From: Thiotrichales bacterium
GTDB taxonomy: Bacteria > Pseudomonadota > Gammaproteobacteria > HK1
DNA length: 43,136 nt
NCBI GenBank assembly: GCA_026709935.1
Contig: JAPOSC010000030.1
Location: 1 to 43,136, forward strand
Direction: 5' to 3'
Part shown: positions 16,499 to 24,347 of the stretch, one piece after another
Position numbering within the stretch: the first letter of the stretch is position 1
Layout of the letters: the number at the start of each line of letters is the position of its first letter
Notes under the pieces: generated by a model
The model's input: the letters and a program-made list of their open reading frames with translations, nothing else
The model's database searches: none
What the model was told of the DNA's origin: nothing
Translations under genes and position numbers: made by a program

Positions 16499-17119
16499 TC
16501 AGACGAAGGTGGACTTCTCCCGGAGATCCCCACCCCGCCAGAGGTAGAGGACCGCCAGCGGTTCGGTGGTCATCGTGATTCCGTGCACACGCCCCGGGGC
16601 AACGTGGACGACGGTGCCCGCCGTGTGCGGTTCGGGCGGATGCCCGCCCAAGCGGAACGTCCCGGAGCCGGCCAGCACCACATAGAGCTCCTCGGCCTGG
16701 TGGCGGTGGGCCGGATAGTCCACGCCGGCCGGGAAGACTCCGACGCCGGCGCGCACCCGTTCGCTCAGAAACGGACCGCGCTTGCCGATAATCTCGGCGT
16801 AGCCGTAGCCGGCCAGCATGTCGGCGCCGACCGCTTCGTCCGCGGCGGTGTAACTCTGTTCCCAGCGACGCGAAGCGCACTCCTTCACGTAAAGGCTCAT
16901 CAGCGCCCGCTCGGCCGTGCCGGACTCCGCCAGTGGGAGCGCATCCGCGAGCAGGTCGGAGGCGGGCAGGTGGACCGGGGCGACGCCGTTCCAGCGCTCG
17001 CCCCCGTGGGCGACGGCATCGCGGAAGGCATCGAACCGGCGGTCCGCATGCCCGTCGACGTAGGCGAGGGTTGCGTCCAGAAGGCGCCGGTCGGCCGCCT
17101 CGTCGATGGAACCGCTCAT
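16499..17119 (-). CDS. Cupin, dimethylsulfoniopropionate-lyase family
   Basis: A 206-residue protein with a helical N-terminal half and a C-terminal cupin barrel. Cupin motif 1 is canonical, G-x5-HRH-x3-E-x6-G within GVDYPAHRHQAEELYVVLAG. Motif 2 is GTVVHVAPGRVHGI, and the protein ends with LAVLYLWRGGDL. The WEQSY...GYGYAEIIG lead-in and these motifs match the DddL/DddQ-type DMSP lyase family (Pfam DMSP_lyase), metal enzymes that cleave DMSP to acrylate and dimethyl sulfide. Family members also include proteins with no demonstrated lyase activity, so the substrate here is open. ATG has GGAG 9 nt upstream. It is last in the ABC-transporter operon, 72 bp after the ATPase gene, implying that it acts on the imported solute. 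Confidence 0.75.
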   Translation of the reverse strand: MSGSIDEAADRRLLDATLAYVDGHADRRFDAFRDAVAHGGERWNGVAPVHLPASDLLADALPLAESGTAERALMSLYVKECASRRWEQSYTAADEAVGADMLAGYGYAEIIGKRGPFLSERVRAGVGVFPAGVDYPAHRHQAEELYVVLAGSGTFRLGGHPPEPHTAGTVVHVAPGRVHGITMTTEPLAVLYLWRGGDLREKSTFV

Positions 17120-17191
17120 GCGAATTCGCTCCGGGTCGGGCGGCGCCGGTGGTGCGGGACATGAGCGACCGTGGACCGCAAAACGCGGGGC

Positions 17192-19027
17192 TCAGGACTG
17201 CGACCACGCCATCAGTTCGGGCACCTCGCGGTGACACTCGATGACGTGCCGGTCGCTCACCAAGCCGTCGATCGGACGGTTGGGGGCGATCTCGGTGTCG
17301 CAGGTGCCTTCGATGGCGAGCGGGCAGCGGTCGAAGAACGGGCAGCCGACCTCGGTGATGGTGACCACTCGGTCGATGCCCGCCTGCGCGGTGCTCGTCG
17401 CCATCATCTCTTCCATCCATCCGACCCGAAGCTCGGGCACCGAAGAGATGAGCAGGCGCGTGTAGGGGTGGAACGGGGGCGAGAGCACCGCGTCGACCGG
17501 CCCCTTCTCCACCACCCGTCCCGCGTACAGCACCACGATCTCGTCGGCGAACGACGCGACGGTCGAGAGATCGTGGCTGATGAAGACGAACGAGACCCCG
17601 GTGCGTTCCTTCAGGCTCTTGAGCAGCTCGATGACGTTGGCGCCGACGATGGTGTCGAGCGCCGACGTGACCTCGTCGCAGAGCAGCACCTCCGGGTCGG
17701 CGGCGAGCGCGCGGGCCAGATTCACCCGCTGCTTCTGTCCGCCCGAGAGCTCTTCGGGGTAGCGCCCGGCGAAATCGGGGGGAAGCTCCACCATTTCCAG
17801 TAGCTCGTGCAGGCGCCGGCGCTTCTCCTCGCCCTTCAGGCCCAGGAAGAACTCGATCGGTCGGCCCAGGAGCTCGTCGATGCGCTGGCGCGGATTGAGC
17901 GCGGTGTCCGCCATCTGGTACACGAACTGGACGCTGCGAAGTTCCTGGCGCGTGCGCTCCCCGACCGATGGCCCGAGCCTTGCGCCGTCGAGCAGGATGT
18001 CGCCGTCGGAAGCCGGGGTGAGCCCCGCCATCACCCGCGCGAGGGTCGACTTGCCGCAACCCGATTCTCCGATCACGCCGACCACCCGGCCGCGCTCGAT
18101 GGCCATGTCGATATCGAAGAGCACCTTCATCGCCGGAGCACCGTCGGGCCTGCGGCCGTAGCCGGCGTTCACCTTCCTGGCTTCGAGCGCCGGCGCATCG
18201 CGCAGATGCGCCTCGGTCCCGCCCTCGCCCTGGCCCGCCGCCGGCGGCGGACGGACCGCCGCCATCAGGCGCCGCGTGTAGTCGTGGCTGGGGCGGCTGA
18301 TGACATCGTCCGCCGCGCCCATCTCCTGGATCTCCCCCGCGTAGAGCACGACGATGTGGTCCGCGATCTGCGCCACCACCGAGAGGTCGTGGGTGACGTA
18401 GATCGCGGCCGCTCCCTGCTCCCTGATGACCTTCTTGAACGCCTTGAGGACCTCGATCTGGGTGGTCACGTCGAGGGCAGTGGTGGGCTCGTCGAGCACC
18501 AGCAGGTCCGGCCGGCCGCACAGCGCCATCGCGGCCATGAGGCGCTGGAGCTGGCCGCCGGAGACCTGGTGCGGATAGCGCCGGCCGAGACGGTCGGGAT
18601 CGGGCAGCTCCAGCGCGCCGTAGAGCGCCTCGGCCCGCCGATTGGCCTCCTCCTGGGTGAGGAGGCCGTGCAGCACCGCCGACTCGGTCACCTGTTCGCC
18701 GATGGTGAGCGCGGGGTTGAAGGTGGCGGCGGCGCTCTGCGCGAGATAGGCGACGTTGCGGCCCCGGAGCATGCGGCGGTCATCGGGCGGCATGGTGATC
18801 ACGTCGCGCCCGTCGAGCCGCACTTCGCCGCCCGCGAATTCGAGTCCGGGCTTGGTGTAGCCGAGGGCGGAGAGCGCGATGGTGGTCTTGCCGGAGCCCG
18901 ATTCACCGATGAGTGCCACCACCTCTCCCCGCGCGACCTCGAAGTTCACCCCCTTGACGATCGGGAGCACCTCGCCGAGCTCGGTGTGCGCGTCGATCCG
19001 CAGATCGTCGACCTCCAGCAGGGCCAC
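17192..19027 (-). CDS. Dpp/Opp-type ABC importer, fused double ATPase
   Basis: 611 residues containing two complete ABC ATPase domains, equal to DppD fused to DppF. Domain 1 has Walker A GESGSGKTT (41-49), signature VSGGQLQRL and LVLDEPTTALD. Domain 2 has GESGCGKST, signature LSGGQKQRV and LLCDEVTSALD. The C-terminus carries a Cys-containing oligopeptide-transporter-type tail (CPFFDRCPLAIEGTCDTE), which in relatives can bind an Fe-S cluster or nucleotide-sensing metal. Start is GTG at 19027, sharing one base with the permease stop (TAGTG). It powers import through the two upstream permeases. Confidence 0.9.
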   Translation of the reverse strand: MALLEVDDLRIDAHTELGEVLPIVKGVNFEVARGEVVALIGESGSGKTTIALSALGYTKPGLEFAGGEVRLDGRDVITMPPDDRRMLRGRNVAYLAQSAAATFNPALTIGEQVTESAVLHGLLTQEEANRRAEALYGALELPDPDRLGRRYPHQVSGGQLQRLMAAMALCGRPDLLVLDEPTTALDVTTQIEVLKAFKKVIREQGAAAIYVTHDLSVVAQIADHIVVLYAGEIQEMGAADDVISRPSHDYTRRLMAAVRPPPAAGQGEGGTEAHLRDAPALEARKVNAGYGRRPDGAPAMKVLFDIDMAIERGRVVGVIGESGCGKSTLARVMAGLTPASDGDILLDGARLGPSVGERTRQELRSVQFVYQMADTALNPRQRIDELLGRPIEFFLGLKGEEKRRRLHELLEMVELPPDFAGRYPEELSGGQKQRVNLARALAADPEVLLCDEVTSALDTIVGANVIELLKSLKERTGVSFVFISHDLSTVASFADEIVVLYAGRVVEKGPVDAVLSPPFHPYTRLLISSVPELRVGWMEEMMATSTAQAGIDRVVTITEVGCPFFDRCPLAIEGTCDTEIAPNRPIDGLVSDRHVIECHREVPELMAWSQS

Positions 19028-19971
19028 TAGAGCATCCTTTTCGCGAGCCGCCCGCCGGCGTGCGCGGAGACATCGTCGACGATCAGGTTGATGGAGATGG
19101 TGAGGGTCGCGATGGCGATGGCGGGGGCGATCGGGGCGAGCGAGCCGTAGGCGAGACCCTGGAGGTTCTCCCGCACCATCGATCCCCAGTCCGAGTGCGG
19201 CGGTTGCACCCCGAGGCCGAGAAAGCTCAGGCTCGACGTAAACAGGATGATGAACACCAGCCGCAGGCCGAAGTCGGTGGCGAGCGGCATCGCGATGTTC
19301 GGCAGGATCTCCTTGCGGATGACCCACCACAACCCCTCGCCCCGCCCCCGGGCCGCCTCCACGAAATCGCTGACCATCACGTCGAGCGCGAGCGCGCGCG
19401 CGATGCGGAACACCACCGTCGCGAAGATGCACCCGGCGGTGACGATGAGGATGGGAATGGTGCTGCCGATGGCGGCGATGACCACCAGCCCCAGCATGAT
19501 GTTGGGCATCGAGATGAACGCGTCGTTGAACCGCGAGAGCCCGGTATCGAGCTTCACCCCGCCCACCGCGGCGGCAATGCCGAGGGTCACGCCGATGAGG
19601 TAGGCGAGCACGGTGGAGGCAATGGAGATGCCGATGGTGGTACGGGCGCCGTAGATGATGCGCGAAAGGAGGTCGCGCCCGAGGTAGTCGGTGCCGATCA
19701 GGTGGAAGCTGCACTCGTCCGGCTCCCACTGCGAGCAGAAGGTGCCGGCCTCGGTGAAGCTGTCGTCGGCGACGATGTCCGCCTCGTGGTAGGGCGCGAT
19801 CCACGGGCCGATGAAGACCACCACGAGCCAGAACGCGACGATCGAGACCGCCACCTTGCCGACGCGGGTGAGCCGCAGCCGGCGCTTCGGCGGGGCATCG
19901 GGGAGCTCCTCGAACTTCGTCGAGAGGGCGGCGGGGGCGGCGCCGTCGGGGTGGCCGGGATCGTCGCTCAT
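19027..19971 (-). CDS. ABC importer permease, DppC/OppC type
   Basis: 314 residues, an inner-membrane permease subunit. A cytoplasmic N-terminus leads to a first helix (about 41-56), then a periplasmic loop with two Cys residues (FCSQW...DECSF), then IGTDYLGRDLLSRIIYG, a hallmark of DppC. The EAA loop reads EAARGRGEGLWWVIRKEILPN, for contact with the ATPase. Five further hydrophobic helices follow. The gene lies 32 bp downstream of the DppB-type gene and overlaps the ATPase start by one base. Confidence 0.9.
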   Translation of the reverse strand: MSDDPGHPDGAAPAALSTKFEELPDAPPKRRLRLTRVGKVAVSIVAFWLVVVFIGPWIAPYHEADIVADDSFTEAGTFCSQWEPDECSFHLIGTDYLGRDLLSRIIYGARTTIGISIASTVLAYLIGVTLGIAAAVGGVKLDTGLSRFNDAFISMPNIMLGLVVIAAIGSTIPILIVTAGCIFATVVFRIARALALDVMVSDFVEAARGRGEGLWWVIRKEILPNIAMPLATDFGLRLVFIILFTSSLSFLGLGVQPPHSDWGSMVRENLQGLAYGSLAPIAPAIAIATLTISINLIVDDVSAHAGGRLAKRML

Positions 19972-20003
19972 GGCTTGCGTCCTTTTGCCTGAGGCGCCGC
20001 AGG

Positions 20004-20972
20004 CTAACGAGGGTGCCGCAGGCGCGGGTTGGAGACGATGGACGCGATGTCCGAGATCAGGATGAGCACCACGTAGGTGGCGCAGAAGATCATCCCGCAC
20101 GCCTGCACCAGCGGCATGTCGCGCACCTGCACGCCGTCCACCATGAGCTTGGCGAGCCCCGGGAAGGCGAAGATCGTCTCCACGATCACGACCCCGCTCA
20201 CGAGGTAGGCGAGATTGAGCGCGATGATGTTGACCACCGGCCCGATGGCGTTGAACAGCGCGTGGCGCAGGATGATGCGCCGCCGCGGCACGCCCTTCAG
20301 GATCGCCATCTCGATGTAGGGCGAGCTCATGACGTTGAGCACCGCGGCGCGGGTCATGCGGGCCATCTGGGCCAGCAGCACCACGCACAGCGTGATGATC
20401 GGCAGTGCCATCGACCGCAGCATCTGGCCGACGCTCTCGAACTCGCGCATCGTCGCGATCGCCGGCAGCCAGTTGAGCTGGACCGCAAAGATGAGCACAA
20501 GCAGGGTCGCGACGAAGAACTCCGGCACCGCGACCAGGCACAGCGTCGTGAAGGTCACGGCGCGGTCGAAGGGGCTCGTCGGGAACATCGCGGCGACGAG
20601 CCCCAGCGCCACCGAGAGCGGCACCGAGATCGCGGCGACAACCCCGGCGAGCAGCAGCGTGTTCTGCAACCGAGCCCCGATCAGCACCTCGATGGTGGTG
20701 CCGCCACCGCCGGAGCCGGTGGTGCCGGCCAGTGACATGCCGAGATCGAACCGGGCCATGTCGCCGAGCCATTCGAAGTAGCGCACCACCGCCGGCTTGT
20801 CGAGCCCGAGCGCCCCACGCAGGGCCGCCAGGTTCTCCGGCGTCGCGTCCTGGCCGAGCATGATCTGGGCCACGTCGCCGGGGAGGATCTCGGTGCCGGC
20901 GAACATCAGCACCGACACCACCCACAGGGTGACAATGCCGATGCCGACTCGGCGCAGGACCATCCGCCACAT
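20004..20972 (-). CDS. ABC importer permease, DppB/OppB type
   Basis: 322 residues with about six membrane helices. The first (about 9-28) is followed by the family's conserved GDVAQIMLGQDATPENLAALRGALGLDKP segment. The EAA-type loop near SSPYIEMAILKGVPRRRIILRHAL contacts the ATPase, and the C-terminal half has FAFPGLAKLMVDGVQVRD. First gene of a four-gene minus-strand operon (permease, permease, ATPase, cupin). ATG at 20972 is called, but TTG at 20975 sits better (9 nt) behind the strong ribosome site AAGGAGGT. Confidence 0.9.
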   Translation of the reverse strand: MWRMVLRRVGIGIVTLWVVSVLMFAGTEILPGDVAQIMLGQDATPENLAALRGALGLDKPAVVRYFEWLGDMARFDLGMSLAGTTGSGGGGTTIEVLIGARLQNTLLLAGVVAAISVPLSVALGLVAAMFPTSPFDRAVTFTTLCLVAVPEFFVATLLVLIFAVQLNWLPAIATMREFESVGQMLRSMALPIITLCVVLLAQMARMTRAAVLNVMSSPYIEMAILKGVPRRRIILRHALFNAIGPVVNIIALNLAYLVSGVVIVETIFAFPGLAKLMVDGVQVRDMPLVQACGMIFCATYVVLILISDIASIVSNPRLRHPR

Positions 20973-20984
20973 CAAGGTCTGGTG

Positions 20985-20992
20985 ACCTCCTT
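20985..20992 (-). promoter_or_regulatory. Strong Shine-Dalgarno of importer operon
   Basis: AAGGAGGT on the minus strand, 9 nt before a TTG codon and 12 nt before the ATG of the first permease gene. The better spacing favours the TTG, which would add one residue. Confidence 0.7.
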
Positions 20993-21455
20993 GCTGGTTC
21001 GAAGGAATCGGGGTGGAGACCGCGGCGACCGTCGGGTCACGCCAGGCCATCCATGCCCGCGGGGGCATGCGCAGCGCTCGTCGTCCTCCCGCGCCGGCAA
21101 TGCCCGTGGAAGCGCTTTTCGGCAACGCTCGCGAGAGGCGCCCGGCCTCTCCCGACAGCGCCGGACGGCTCGATGGTAACACCACGGCTCCGGGCGCCTG
21201 TCCAGCCCCTCGGGCATACCGTTCGGGCGTGCCGTTCTTGAAACCCCGAAGGGGGCCGGGTTACGTTACGAGCGCCGCTCGCCCAGTGGCGGAGCCGGAA
21301 ACAACCGGATCAAGGCCAGGCCAAGGCTAGGCTAGGCTAGGCTAGGCCAAGGCTAGGCAAGCGGACCCGGAAACCCAGGAAAATCAGGAGACCCTGAACA
21401 GGCGGGAGTTACATATCGACACACGACATACACAACCAACAGGAGAAGTAACACC
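20993..21455. other. Divergent control region of importer genes
   Basis: A 463-bp gap between the divergent permease operon and the solute-binding-protein gene. It must hold both promoters, but I see no clear -35/-10 pair. It contains short GC inverted repeats (such as GAGCGCCGCTC near 21269) and the GGCTA repeat tract listed separately. ORFs here are short and antisense-like. Confidence 0.5.
21319..21357. repeat. GGCTA pentamer tandem repeat
   Basis: Four perfect GGCTA units (21325-21344), flanked on both sides by the 13-mer GGCCAAGGCTAGG (21319-21331 and 21345-21357). It lies ~100 bp upstream of the solute-binding-protein start. Repeat-number change by slippage could alter spacing in the control region. 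Confidence 0.8.
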
Positions 21456-23072
21456 ATGAAAGACAACGACAAACGGACCGATCCGGAAATCCGGCGGATG
21501 CAGGAATGGTTCACCGCCGGCTGGCTGACCCGACGCGATTTCATGCAGGGTCTGCTGGCGACCGGCCTCACCGTCACCGCCGCGAGTGCGCTGGTGGCGA
21601 CGACCCCCGATGCGCGGGCCGCGACGCCCCGAAAGGGCGGCAAGATCACCTTCGGCTGGGACCAGCACGGCCCCGCCGACACCCTCGACCCCATCCTCTT
21701 TACCTCCACCATCGACTACACCCGGGGACGCGCAGGCTTCAACAACCTGCTGCAGTTCAACGACGACATGACGATGCGCCCGGAGCTCGCGGAGGAGTGG
21801 AGCGTCAACGACAACGCCACCGAGTTCACGTTCAAGATCCGCAAGGGCGTGACCTTCCACGACGGCAAGCCGCTCACCGCCGACGATGTCGTCTACTCCA
21901 TGATGCGGCACATCGCCAAGGACTCGACCTCCAAGGGCAACGCCCTCGTGAACATGATCTCGGAGTGGAAGAAGGTCGACAGCCACACCGTGAAGGCGAT
22001 CCTGTCCTCGCCGAACTCCGATCTCCCGCAGATCCTCGGCACCTTCCACTTCAAGGTCGTGCAGGACGGCGGCGCGGAGAAGGCGGGCTACTTCAACCTC
22101 CCGGCCGGGACCGGACCGTTCAGGATCACCGAGTTCACGCCCGGGGTGCGCTCCCTGCATGTGCGCAACCCCGACTACTGGCGGGACGGCCCGAACGTCG
22201 ACGAGCTCGAAATATTCGCGATCACCGACAGCGTGGCCCGGGTCAATGCGCTGATCTCCGGCGACATCGACATCATGGGCAACCTCGACCCGAAAGCGAT
22301 CCGGCAGGTCGAGGCGACCGACGGGGTGGAGGTCTACTCGGTGGAGTCGGGCGCCACCACCCATATCGGGGCCATGGTCGACCGCCCGCCCACCGACAAC
22401 AAGGACTTCGTGCTGGCGCTCAAGCACCTGCAGAATCGCGAGAGATGGGCACGCACGGTGCTCAAGGGCCAGGGCAGCGTCGGCAACGACCACACCATCG
22501 CACCGTCCTACGCGGACCACTGCCGGGCACTGCCGATCCGTCCCTACGACCCGGACAAGGCGAAGTTCCACCTCAAGAAATCCGGCATCGACAAGGCCGT
22601 CCTGCACGCTGCGGAGATCAGCCTCGGCGCGGTGGACCTGTGCCTGGTGCTGCAGGCCGAAGCGACGAAGATCGGACTCGACCTTCAGGTCAAGAAGGTG
22701 GCGGCGGACGGCTACTGGGGCACGACCTGGATGAACGCCCCGCTCAGCGTCACCGGGTGGAACATGCGGCCCACCGCCAACGTGATGATGGGTCTCATGT
22801 ATCACTCCAACGCGAACTGGAACGAGACCATGTGGAAGGACGAACGGTTCGACAAGCTGATGGTCGAGGTTCGCGGGGTGACGGATCCCGGTCTGCGCGA
22901 AGAGATGTACTGCGAGATGCAGGCCATGATCCACAACGATGCGGGGACCGTCCTGGCGCTGCACCGCAACTACGTGGACGCGATCAAGAGCGAGGTGAAG
23001 GGCCTGCCGCGGGTGCCGCTGGCCGCGGTCGGCGGCTGCGAGTGGCCGGAGTTCGTCTGGCTCGACACGTAG
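21456..23072 (+). CDS. Tat-exported family 5 solute-binding protein
   Basis: 538 residues. The N-terminus has a twin-arginine signal (TRRDFMQ, 25-31), a hydrophobic stretch and a cleavage-like ARA-A near 54-55. The mature protein has the family 5 SBP pattern (TFKIRKGVTFHDGKPLTADDVVYS, then YWRDGPNVDELEIFAI, then WNETMWKDERFDKLM). Such proteins bind peptides, opines, glycine-betaine-like or other small solutes in the periplasm and deliver them to Dpp-type permeases. It is divergent from its presumed permease operon. AGGAG lies about 10 nt before the ATG. Tat export, unusual beside the more common Sec export, suggests cytoplasmic folding or cofactor-sensitive folding. Confidence 0.92.
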   Translation: MKDNDKRTDPEIRRMQEWFTAGWLTRRDFMQGLLATGLTVTAASALVATTPDARAATPRKGGKITFGWDQHGPADTLDPILFTSTIDYTRGRAGFNNLLQFNDDMTMRPELAEEWSVNDNATEFTFKIRKGVTFHDGKPLTADDVVYSMMRHIAKDSTSKGNALVNMISEWKKVDSHTVKAILSSPNSDLPQILGTFHFKVVQDGGAEKAGYFNLPAGTGPFRITEFTPGVRSLHVRNPDYWRDGPNVDELEIFAITDSVARVNALISGDIDIMGNLDPKAIRQVEATDGVEVYSVESGATTHIGAMVDRPPTDNKDFVLALKHLQNRERWARTVLKGQGSVGNDHTIAPSYADHCRALPIRPYDPDKAKFHLKKSGIDKAVLHAAEISLGAVDLCLVLQAEATKIGLDLQVKKVAADGYWGTTWMNAPLSVTGWNMRPTANVMMGLMYHSNANWNETMWKDERFDKLMVEVRGVTDPGLREEMYCEMQAMIHNDAGTVLALHRNYVDAIKSEVKGLPRVPLAAVGGCEWPEFVWLDT

Positions 23073-23082
23073 CGCATCATTG

Positions 23083-23113
23083 TCCGGCCCTCGCCGTCAC
23101 GGCGGGGGCCGGA
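23083..23113 (+). terminator. Strong hairpin after solute-binding protein
   Basis: A long GC stem (TCCGGCCC.. with ..GGGCCGGA, inner CGCCG/CGGCG, 3-nt loop) begins 10 bp after the stop at 23072. Only a weak pyrimidine-rich tail follows. Probable terminator. Confidence 0.6.
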
Positions 23114-23364
23114 ATCCTCTGCTTCCGAGCACCGGTCCACGGTGCACGCGGGCCGGAGCCGGTGTATGTCCCGAGGTGGCGCAATCTGGTCAAGGGGTTT
23201 TACGACACCGACGGAGATCGCGTCTCCTTCCTGGCAACAGGACCGGGGCGACTGGACCTCCACCGCAAGGGCGGCGACTCCCTGCAGGGGATGCTTCTTC
23301 CGGTGCCTGACTCCGATGTTCGGTGTGTGCTACGCTTTGTGGGCACAAACAGGGGAGCGGGATG

Positions 23365-23697
23365 ATGGATCTTTTCGAAGTATTCAGCGTGCGTGATCTC
23401 AGGCTGCGTTCAGGTGCGTTCCTCAAGAACTCGGAGGAGGGCCATCTCGCTCTCGTCACCAAGCATGGGCGCCCTTCAATCCTGGCTGTGCCGTTCACCG
23501 AACGGCTGCTTGAGCTTGGCGTCCACCGCACGCTGGCGCTGCACCTGTTCGAGAACCGGCATCTGACCCTCGCCCGGGCCGCCAAGCTCGCCGCGATGAG
23601 CGTGGAGGAGTTCGTGGAGCTGCTGAGCCAGACCGGAATACCCGCCGTCGACTACCCGCCCGAAGAGCTGGATGACGAGCTCCACGCCGCCTCGTGA
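23365..23697 (+). CDS. Type II antitoxin, Phd-like/UPF0175 hybrid
   Basis: About 110 residues. The N-terminal half (VRDLRLRSGAFLKNSEEG...VTKHGRPSILAVPF) resembles a Phd/YefM DNA-binding domain. The C-terminal half (FENRHLTLARAAKLAAMSVEEFVELLSQTGIPAVDYPPEELDDEL) matches UPF0175 antitoxins. Start is ATG at 23362 or 23365; AGGGGAG at 23351-23357 favours 23365. Expected to repress its own operon and neutralise the following PIN-like toxin. Its stop overlaps the toxin start (GTGA). A possible promoter is CTGACT, 18 bp, then TGCTACGCT just upstream, with weak support. Confidence 0.8.
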   Translation: MDLFEVFSVRDLRLRSGAFLKNSEEGHLALVTKHGRPSILAVPFTERLLELGVHRTLALHLFENRHLTLARAAKLAAMSVEEFVELLSQTGIPAVDYPPEELDDELHAAS

Positions 23698-24257
23698 TCC
23701 GCGAGGTCGTCGCGGACACGGGACCGCTCATCGCCCTGGCGCGGGTGGGGGAGATCGATCTCCTGCGACGTCTGTATGGGCGAATCGTCGTCCCCCCCGC
23801 CGTGTACACCGAACTCGCGCTCGACTCCGCTCGTCCCGGCGCGAAGGTGCTGGCCGGCGTGTTCGCTACAGGGTGGATCACTGTGGAGACAGTCGCGGAC
23901 TCCAGCGTGCGGTGGGAGCTGGACCAGCTCCTCGATCCCGGTGAAGCGGAGGCGATCGCGCTCGCCGAGCAGAGAGAGCCCTCCTTCCTCCTCATTGACG
24001 ACGCAAGGGGCAGAAGGACGGCGCGCTCGCGCGGGGTTCCGGTGGTGGGCGTCGCGGGGGTGTTACTCGTCGCGAAATCACGCGGGGAGATCGCGGCCGT
24101 TGGCCCCGTCCTCAAGCGCTTGTCCGATGCCGGCTATCGCCTGTCCCCCCGACTCGTCGCCGCCATGCTGGCCAAGGCGGGCGAGCGAGCGACGGAGTTG
24201 AACACGCGAAGGACCCTCGCGGCTGCCGATGCGTGCCAAGGCTCCAGCGTCGGCTGA
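23694..24257 (+). CDS. PIN-like toxin, DUF3368 family
   Basis: 187 residues with GTG start in a 4-nt overlap with the antitoxin. Acidic residues sit where PIN-fold nucleases hold metal: D8 (ADTGPLIALARVGEIDLL), E40 (VVPPAVYTEL), E84 (PGEAEAIALA) and D102/D103 (LLIDDARGRR). DUF3368 proteins are paired with UPF0175 antitoxins and are predicted ribonucleases. The C-terminal extension after about residue 150 is somewhat longer than typical. The active site looks intact, so the module may be functional. Confidence 0.85.
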   Translation: MIREVVADTGPLIALARVGEIDLLRRLYGRIVVPPAVYTELALDSARPGAKVLAGVFATGWITVETVADSSVRWELDQLLDPGEAEAIALAEQREPSFLLIDDARGRRTARSRGVPVVGVAGVLLVAKSRGEIAAVGPVLKRLSDAGYRLSPRLVAAMLAKAGERATELNTRRTLAAADACQGSSVG

Positions 24258-24347
24258 AAGCGGCGCAACCGCGCCGTCGCCGAAGCCCGAGTCCGCAGAT
24301 TGAAGAGTGGCGGGGCCGGCGGCCCTGGATCTGGCCCCGGACCTGGA

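Noticed and set aside
23114..23361. Gene between the terminator and the antitoxin
   Set aside because: Frames are extensions of antisense or other-frame shadows with no start and ribosome site.
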